Below are positions 57,155-64,000 of a stretch of DNA of 64,000 nt, in pieces. The notes under the pieces were generated by a model, which was not told the origin of the DNA, did not search any database, and saw nothing but the letters and a program-made list of their open reading frames with translations. The stretch lies in NCBI RefSeq assembly GCF_014649655.1, contig NZ_BMTL01000001.1, positions 62,001 through 126,000 on the forward strand, in the 5' to 3' direction. The translations under genes were made by a program, and so were the position numbers. Each line of letters starts with the position of its first letter. Position 1 is the stretch's first letter. This DNA is from Streptomyces humidus. GTDB lineage: Bacteria; Actinomycetota; Actinomycetes; Streptomycetales; Streptomycetaceae.

Positions 57155-58552
57155 TCAGTCGCGCGCGTCCTCGGGGAGGGACACGAGCCAGCGGGTCTCG
57201 CGGCGCGGACGGAGGTAGAGCGCCCAGTAGAGGGTGGCGACGGCGGTGATGCCGCCGGTCCACAGGAGGTAGCTCGTCTCCTGCTGGGTCAGGACGTACG
57301 CGAGCACGGCGATCAGCAGGACCGGCAGGACCGGCCACAGGGGCATGCGCCAGGCGGAGGTGTGCCGGTGGTGGCCGCGGCGGGAGAGCAGGGAGGCGAC
57401 GGCGACCAGCAGGTACATCCCGGTCACGGAGACGCCGGTGACGCCGTAGAGGGTGTCCAGGTTCACGAAGCAGAGCGCGGCGCCGGGCACGCCGACGGCG
57501 AGGGTGGCCACCCAGGGGGAGCCGAAGCGGCCGAGCTTGGAGAAGGCGTCGTTGACCGGCTGCGGCCAGGCCTTGTCGCGGGCGGAGGCGAACATGACCC
57601 GGGAGTTCTGGATGACCATGACGATGCCGGCGTTGATGATCGCGAGCGCCACGCAGATGCTGACGAACGCGCCGACCGCCGAGTTGGACCAGGCGGTCAC
57701 CATGGAGCCGATGTCGCCGCCGGTGAGCTGGGCGAGGTCGGAGGCGCCGAAGGTGATGGCGACGACCGGGACCAGGATGATCACCGTGGAGATGGCGAGG
57801 GTGGCCAGGACCGTGCGGGCGACGTTGCGGCGCGGGTGCTCGAGTTCCTCGGAGAGGTAGACGGCGGTCGAGAAGCCCTGGGTGATGAAGAGGGCGATGG
57901 CCAGACCGGAGACGACCAGCATGGCGGTGACGGTGTCGGCGTGACCGTCGGCGCCGGCGACCTGCATCGAGACGAGGCTGCCCGGGCCGCGGTGCCCGTG
58001 GGCGAAGCCCAGGACGGCCACGACGGCGGCCGCGATGACCTCCAGGACCAGGAAGACTCCGGTGATCCAGGCGTTGGCGCGCAGGTCGAGCAGACCGGCG
58101 AGGGTGGCGAGCAGCATGACGCCGGCGCCCGTGAGGGAGGGGTCCAGCTGCACCACCGGGGCGAGGTAGTCGGCCGTGCCCACCGCGATCACCGGCGGGA
58201 CGATCACGACGACGAGGAGGGAGAGGACGAAGACCAGCCAGCCGGCGAGCCGTCCGGCCAGCGTGGACACCATGGCGTACTCGCCGCCCGCGCTGGGGAT
58301 GAGGGTGCCCAGTTCGGAGTAGCAGAACGCCACGGCGACGCAGAGCAGCGAGCCGATCGCGATCGTGAGGGCGGTCGCGGTGCCGAGCGAGCCGAACAGG
58401 TCCGGGACGATGACGAACAGGGTGGAGGCGGGGGTGACGCAGGACAGGGTCAGAAGGGTGCCGCCGACGACTCCTATGGAGCGCTTGAGCTTCTGGGGAC
58501 TGTCGGACGCCTGGGGGAGGGCGGTCTCGACAGGGCGGAGCGTGTCGGTCAT
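57155..58552 (-). CDS. APC-family amino-acid permease
   Basis: A 465-residue transporter with 12 hydrophobic segments. It begins LKRSIGVVGGTLLTLSCVTP and continues GEYAMVSTLAGRLAGWLVFV, and ITQGFSTAVYLSEELEHPRRNVARTVL, the APC-superfamily consensus (IxFxxGxxxxxxxxEExKNPxRxIPxxI). The substrate, an amino acid or polyamine, cannot be told. ATG at 58552 starts the conserved N-terminus. A palindromic element lies 130 bases upstream. Confidence 0.9.
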   Translation of the reverse strand: MTDTLRPVETALPQASDSPQKLKRSIGVVGGTLLTLSCVTPASTLFVIVPDLFGSLGTATALTIAIGSLLCVAVAFCYSELGTLIPSAGGEYAMVSTLAGRLAGWLVFVLSLLVVVIVPPVIAVGTADYLAPVVQLDPSLTGAGVMLLATLAGLLDLRANAWITGVFLVLEVIAAAVVAVLGFAHGHRGPGSLVSMQVAGADGHADTVTAMLVVSGLAIALFITQGFSTAVYLSEELEHPRRNVARTVLATLAISTVIILVPVVAITFGASDLAQLTGGDIGSMVTAWSNSAVGAFVSICVALAIINAGIVMVIQNSRVMFASARDKAWPQPVNDAFSKLGRFGSPWVATLAVGVPGAALCFVNLDTLYGVTGVSVTGMYLLVAVASLLSRRGHHRHTSAWRMPLWPVLPVLLIAVLAYVLTQQETSYLLWTGGITAVATLYWALYLRPRRETRWLVSLPEDARD

Positions 58553-58680
58553 GCGGGATTCCGATCGACTCGTGCGGCGAGGTGAGGGGCGGGAGCGCTA
58601 TCGCCTCCGGCGGCTTGGTCGTACGTCGTTCGTCCGCTCCCTGCGGCTGCATGGAATCCCGACGGAAACCGCCGCGTCAA

Positions 58681-58710
58681 TAGGTGTTCACCTACGGAAT
58701 CCGTAGGTGA
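58681..58710. promoter_or_regulatory. Palindromic operator-like element upstream of APC permease
   Basis: Arms TCACCTACGGA (58688-58698) and its exact complement (58700-58710) surround one A. A further TAGGTG at 58681-58686 makes a second overlapping palindrome with CACCTA. Three copies of the hexamer in alternate orientation suggest a repressor site, e.g. of the GntR or TetR type. It lies about 130 bases before the permease start. Confidence 0.5.
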
Positions 58711-58804
58711 GACCCTCTTCCGGCTGCGCTTACGGTCGTCCACCGCAAGTGAACACGGTGGCTCGGGTCATACGGGAACCGTAGTCGGGGTGTCGAAAAA
58801 AGGA

Positions 58805-58831
58805 GAAGCCGTCCGGATTCCGGACGGCTTC
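58805..58831 (-). terminator. Terminator after inositol operon
   Basis: A 13-bp stem GAAGCCGTCCGGA with its complement, followed on the minus strand by CTCCTTTTTT. It lies 20 bases after the mmsA stop and ends the inositol operon. Confidence 0.92.
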
Positions 58832-58850
58832 CCCAGGAAGAGCGGGTCGG

Positions 58851-60362
<1,512 letters not shown>

Positions 60363-60376
60363 GACCGAGTGCTCCT

Positions 60377-62254
60377 TCACAGATGGCGGCGTCGGGTGGA
60401 GACGTGCCGTTCGTACAGCTCACGTGCCTTCACCGCGGACTCTCGGGTCGCGGTCTCGGCCACAGGTACATCCCACCAGGCCTGCGCCGGCGGCGGCCCC
60501 GACACAGTGTCGGACGTTTCCGTCTCGACGTAGACACATGTGGGAGTGTCGGCGCGGCGCGCCTCGGCGAGGGCCTCGCGCAGTTCGCCGACGGTCTTCG
60601 CGCGCAGCACGCGCATGCCGAGGCTGGCCACGTTCGCGGCCAGGTCGACGGGCAGCGGGGCCCCGGTGAACGTGCCGTCCTGCGCGGTGAAGCGGTACGC
60701 GGTGCCGAACCGCTCACCGCCGACGGACTCCGAGAGGCCGCCGATCGAGGCGTAGCCGTGGTTCTGCACGAGCAGCATCTTGATCGCGATGCCCTCCTGC
60801 ACGGCCGTCACGATCTCCGTCGGCATCATCAGGTAGGTGCCGTCGCCGACCAGCGCCCAGACGTTGCGCTCGGGGGCGGCCAGCTTCACGCCGATCGCAG
60901 CCGGGATCTCGTATCCCATGCAGGAGTAGCCGTACTCCAGGTGGTACTGGTCCCGCGAGCGCGCCCGCCACAGTTTGTGCAGGTCGCCGGGGAGCGAACC
61001 GGCCGCGTTGATGATCACGTCAGACTCGTCGACGAGGGCGTCGAGCGCGCCGAGCACCTGTGGCTGCGTGGGACGCATGTCGGGGTCGTCGGCCTCGTAG
61101 CAGGCGTCGACGCGCTGTTCCCAGCGCTCCTTGTCCTCGCCGTACTCGGTGACGTAGGCGTCGGCGACCCGGTGGCCGTGCGGGCGCAGCGCCGCGGTCA
61201 GCTCGTCCAGTGCGCTGCGGGCGTCCGCGACCAGGGGGAGGCCGGCGAGCTTGTGGCCGTCGAGGGAGGCGATGTTGAGGTTGAGGAAGCGGACGCCGTC
61301 GCCCTGGAACAGGGTGTTCGACGCGGTGGTGAAGTCGGTGTAGCGGGTGCCGACGCCGATGACCAGGTCGGCGGTGCGGGCCAGTTCGTCGGCGGTCGCG
61401 GTGCCGGTGTGGCCGACGCCGCCCACGTCCTGGGGGTGGTCGTGGCGCAGCGAGCCCTTGCCGGCCTGGGTGGAGGCGACGGGGATGCCGGTGGCCTCGG
61501 CGAAGGCGGCGAGGGCCTCCTCGGCGCGGCTGTGGTGGACGCCGCCGCCCGCGACGACGAGGGGACGCCGGGCTGCCCGGATCGCCCGGACGGCCTCGGC
61601 CAGCTCGGCCGGGTCGGCGCCCGGACGGCGTACGGTCCAGGTCCGCTCGGCGAAGAACTCGTCGGGCCAGTCGTAGGCCTCGGCCTGGACGTCCTGGGGC
61701 ATCGCCAGGGTCACGGCCCCGGTCTCCACCGGGTCGGTGAGGACCCGCATCGCCTGGAGCGCCGCGGGGATCAGGGCCTCGGGGCGGGTGACGCGGTCGA
61801 AGTACCTCGACACCGGGCGCAGGCAGTCGTTGACGGAGACGTCGCCCGCGTACGGCACTTCGATCTGCTGCAGGACCGGGTCCGCCACGCGGGTCGCGAA
61901 GACGTCGCCGGGCAGCAGCAGGACGGGCAGGTGGTTGACGGTGGCGAGGGCGGCGCCGGTGACCAGGTTGGTCGCGCCGGGGCCGATCGACGTCGTCACG
62001 GCGTGGGTGGACAGGCGGTTCGACTGGCGGGCGTAGCCGACGGCCGCGTGCACCATGGACTGCTCGTTGCGGCCCTGGTGGAAGGGCATGTCGTCGCCGT
62101 ACTCGACCAGCGCCTGGCCGAGGCCGGCGACGTTGCCGTGGCCGAAGATGCCCCAGGTCGCGCCGATCAGCCGCTGCCTCGTGCCGTCGCGCTCGGTGTA
62201 CTGGGCGGCGAGGAAGCGCACCAGCGCCTGGGCCACGGTGAGCCTGGTGGTCAT
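60377..62254 (-). CDS. iolD: 3D-trihydroxycyclohexane-1,2-dione hydrolase (IolD)
   Basis: A 625-residue ThDP-dependent enzyme that opens the inositol ring. Family segments: MTTRLTVAQALVRFLAAQYT, GIFGHGNVAGLGQAL, FHQGRNEQSMVHAA, and ThDP-binding GDGTYLMMPTEIVTAVQEGI with QNHGY. ATG at 62254 with AAGGGGG upstream overlaps the iolB stop by four bases. Confidence 0.96.
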   Translation of the reverse strand: MTTRLTVAQALVRFLAAQYTERDGTRQRLIGATWGIFGHGNVAGLGQALVEYGDDMPFHQGRNEQSMVHAAVGYARQSNRLSTHAVTTSIGPGATNLVTGAALATVNHLPVLLLPGDVFATRVADPVLQQIEVPYAGDVSVNDCLRPVSRYFDRVTRPEALIPAALQAMRVLTDPVETGAVTLAMPQDVQAEAYDWPDEFFAERTWTVRRPGADPAELAEAVRAIRAARRPLVVAGGGVHHSRAEEALAAFAEATGIPVASTQAGKGSLRHDHPQDVGGVGHTGTATADELARTADLVIGVGTRYTDFTTASNTLFQGDGVRFLNLNIASLDGHKLAGLPLVADARSALDELTAALRPHGHRVADAYVTEYGEDKERWEQRVDACYEADDPDMRPTQPQVLGALDALVDESDVIINAAGSLPGDLHKLWRARSRDQYHLEYGYSCMGYEIPAAIGVKLAAPERNVWALVGDGTYLMMPTEIVTAVQEGIAIKMLLVQNHGYASIGGLSESVGGERFGTAYRFTAQDGTFTGAPLPVDLAANVASLGMRVLRAKTVGELREALAEARRADTPTCVYVETETSDTVSGPPPAQAWWDVPVAETATRESAVKARELYERHVSTRRRHL

Positions 62255-63081
62255 CGGTAACCCCCTTCTGCGTGGGCCGGGTGGAAGCAGATCCGCCATT
62301 CGCGGGTCTCGCCGGGGCCGGCCATGACGTTGAGGTAGTACATGGCGTGGCCCGGCTGGGCGATCGACGGGCCGTGCCAGCCGTCGGGGACGAGGACGGC
62401 GTCGCCGGACCGGACCTCGGCGAGGACGTCGGATCCGCCCTCGCGGGAGGGGGACACGCGCTGATAGCCGAACCCGTGCGGGCCGTCGATCTCGAAGTAG
62501 TAGATCTCCTCGAGTTCGGCCTCCTCGCCCGGCCGGTGCTCGTCGTGCTTGTGCGGCGGGTACGAGGACCAGTTGCCGCCGGGGGTGACCACCTCGACGG
62601 CGATCAGCTTGTCGCAGTCGAAGGCGTCGGCGGAGGCGAAGTTGCGCACATGGCGCAACTGGCTGCCGCTGCCGCGTTCTTCGACGGGGACCTCCGGCGC
62701 GGGGCCGTAGCGGGCGGGGAGTCGTCGCTCGCACTTCGCTCCTGCCAGGGCGAAGCGGCCTCCCGCGCCGGAGGCGATCTGGACCCGGGCGTCGCGGGGA
62801 ACGTACGCGAAGTCGGAGACCGACGCGAACACCGTTTCCCTGCCCAGGAGTTGGAACTCGTCTTCGTCTGTGCGCACGGTACATCCGCCGGCGAGGGGGA
62901 GGACGATCCACTCGCTGTCACCGGTGGTGAAGGTGTGGGCGCCGCCCGGCTCCAGCTCGACGATCCGCAGGCTGCAGTGATCCCAGCCGGCCCGGCGGGG
63001 GTCGATGTCGAGCGTGTAGTGGTCGCCGGCGGTCGTGCCCCGCGGGATGTACAGGTCGGGTTGCGGCTCTGTGTTCGTCAT
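62251..63081 (-). CDS. iolB: 5-deoxy-glucuronate isomerase (IolB)
   Basis: A 276-residue double-cupin enzyme converting 5-deoxy-glucuronate to 2-deoxy-5-keto-gluconate. It contains WSSYPPHKHDEHRPGEEAEL and EEIYYFEIDGPHGFGYQRV, with metal-binding His/Glu, and GDAVLVPDGWHGPSIAQPGH. ATG at 63081. It is linked to iolD (ATGA). Confidence 0.96.
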   Translation of the reverse strand: MTNTEPQPDLYIPRGTTAGDHYTLDIDPRRAGWDHCSLRIVELEPGGAHTFTTGDSEWIVLPLAGGCTVRTDEDEFQLLGRETVFASVSDFAYVPRDARVQIASGAGGRFALAGAKCERRLPARYGPAPEVPVEERGSGSQLRHVRNFASADAFDCDKLIAVEVVTPGGNWSSYPPHKHDEHRPGEEAELEEIYYFEIDGPHGFGYQRVSPSREGGSDVLAEVRSGDAVLVPDGWHGPSIAQPGHAMYYLNVMAGPGETREWRICFHPAHAEGGYR

Positions 63082-63088
63082 GCGGCCC

Positions 63089-63982
63089 TCACAGCAGTCC
63101 TACGGCGGTGTCCACGGCGGCGGCGACGTTCCCGTCCGCCGGGTACAGCAGCGAGCGTCCGACCACCAGGCCCCGGACGGTGGGCAGTTGCAGCGCCCCG
63201 CGCCACTTCTCGTACGCGCCGTCCTGTTCCTCGACGGAGCCGCCGACCTCGCCGCCCAGCAGGACGGCGGGCAGGGTGGAGGTCTCCATGACCTGGGCCA
63301 TGTCGTCGGGGTTGTCGGTGACGGGCACCTTCAGCCAGGTGTAGGCGGAGGTGCCGCCCAGGCCGGAGGCGATGGCGATCGACCGGGTGACGGCCTCGGC
63401 GGACAGGTCGTTGCCCAGTCTGCCGTCGGGGCCGCGCCGGCTGATGAACGGCTCGACGAAGAGGGGGAGCCCGCGGGCGGCCATGTCGTCGACGGCTCGG
63501 GCGGTGGTCTCCAGGGTGGTGAGGGAGCCCGGGTCGTCGTAGTCGATGCGCAGCAGCAGCTTTCCCGCGTCGAAGTTCAGCCGCTCGATGTCCTCGGCAC
63601 GGTGCCCGGTGAAGCGGTCGTCGAGCTCGAAGACGGCGCCCTGGAGGCCGCCGCGGTTCATGGAGCCCATGACGACCTTGCCGTCGAGGGCGCCGAGCAG
63701 CAGCAGGTCGTCGAGGATGTCGGCGGTCGCGAGGACGCCGTCGACACCGGGCCGGGACAGTGCGAGGCAGAGGCGTTCGAGCAGGCCGGCGCGGTTGGCC
63801 ATGGCCAGCCGGTCCCCGCCGACGCCGAGTGCGCCGCGGGCCGGATGGTCGGCGGCGACGATCATCAGCCGGCCGGAGTCGCCCAGCAGCGGCCGGCGCG
63901 GCCGGCGGGCGGCCGCCTCGGCGATCGCCTCGGGGTGCTGCGAGCGCAGCCGGACGAGTTCAGCGACGTCGACGTTCGTCAC
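63089..63982 (-). CDS. Aldolase-like (beta/alpha)8 protein of inositol operon (Cgl0159-like)
   Basis: A 297-residue TIM-barrel protein. Segments: RLMIVAADHPARGALGVGG, LATADILDDLLLLGALDGKVVMGSMN, LLLRIDYDDPGSL, GTSAYTWLKVPVTDN and RGLVVGRSLLYPADGNVAAAV. It resembles the DeoC/LacD-type family that accompanies iol genes in actinomycetes and likely acts as the 6-phospho-5-dehydro-2-deoxygluconate aldolase (IolJ role). GTG at 63982 overlaps the stop of the preceding gene. Confidence 0.88.
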   Translation of the reverse strand: MTNVDVAELVRLRSQHPEAIAEAAARRPRRPLLGDSGRLMIVAADHPARGALGVGGDRLAMANRAGLLERLCLALSRPGVDGVLATADILDDLLLLGALDGKVVMGSMNRGGLQGAVFELDDRFTGHRAEDIERLNFDAGKLLLRIDYDDPGSLTTLETTARAVDDMAARGLPLFVEPFISRRGPDGRLGNDLSAEAVTRSIAIASGLGGTSAYTWLKVPVTDNPDDMAQVMETSTLPAVLLGGEVGGSVEEQDGAYEKWRGALQLPTVRGLVVGRSLLYPADGNVAAAVDTAVGLL

Positions 63983-64000
63983 CGGACGGCCCCCGCCTCG
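63979..64000 (-). CDS. Last codons of the preceding gene, probably iolC (5-dehydro-2-deoxygluconokinase)
   Basis: The bases 63979-64000 read EAGAVR-stop on the minus strand, overlapping the next GTG by four bases. The identity is inferred only from the usual order of the iol operon, where the kinase gene precedes the aldolase. No domain is visible. Confidence 0.3.

Overview
The window is very GC-rich chromosomal DNA from a Streptomyces or a close relative. Diagnostic genes include several chaplins, two rodlins, a SARP-type regulator, a melC-type tyrosinase pair, a surface protein with a thioester domain and sortase signal, and heavy use of GTG starts in 4-nt GTGA overlaps. The block from about 33 to 53 kb (chaplin, tyrosinase pair, chaplin, polysaccharide genes, chaplins, rodlins) follows the layout I know from the chaplin/rodlin region of S. 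coelicolor.

Layout. 0-11.6 kb: the ABC-F factor ettA (cut by the window edge), a small unknown gene, a secreted serine hydrolase, a sortase-type thioester surface protein, an SSB, two adjacent dynamin-like GTPases, a tRNA-Arg(UCU) with a truncated tyrosine-recombinase remnant at its 3' end, and a cold-shock-like protein. 12.3-21.4 kb: a secreted protein, a large SARP/ATPase regulator, a membrane Ser/Thr kinase with a companion membrane protein of similar ectodomain, a probable 50-aa gene coupled to the kinase, two paralogous small membrane proteins (one with a SHOCT tail) and a short secreted peptide.

21.6-27.3 kb is the most interesting part. Four genes are joined by three GTGA overlaps: a class III nucleotidyl-cyclase-like protein, a large P-loop-like protein, an unknown (possibly SPFH-like) protein and a membrane protein of the Pycsar-effector (DUF5706) type. 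A Crp/Fnr-type cyclic-nucleotide-binding regulator lies directly upstream. This looks like an expanded Pycsar-like anti-phage signalling operon: the cyclase would make a cyclic nucleotide, the membrane protein would be the effector, and the two middle proteins would be extra parts. Cyclase and P-loop protein share an unusual Asn/Gly-rich motif. A degenerate copy of the tRNA-linked integrase 3' end lies next to the operon.

27.4-32.8 kb is a second unusual cluster. speD, a phosphopantetheinyl transferase and a hypothetical gene run one way. A branched-polyamine synthase fused to an acetyltransferase, an FkbH-like HAD enzyme and an acyl carrier protein run the other way. It suggests a carrier-protein-dependent modification of a polyamine.

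33-53.5 kb is the aerial-hyphae surface region: chaplins, melC2/melC1, VKOR, DUF5949, an eight-gene exopolysaccharide operon linked by 4-14 nt overlaps or short gaps, a GH26-like hydrolase, a long cell-wall-anchored chaplin with tandem repeats, and two rodlins separated by an LCP-family protein. 53.5-64 kb holds an ABC permease with an alpha/beta-hydrolase/ABC-ATPase fusion, an APC permease, and the inositol catabolism operon (mmsA, iolD, iolB, an aldolase-like gene and the last codons of a preceding gene, probably iolC).
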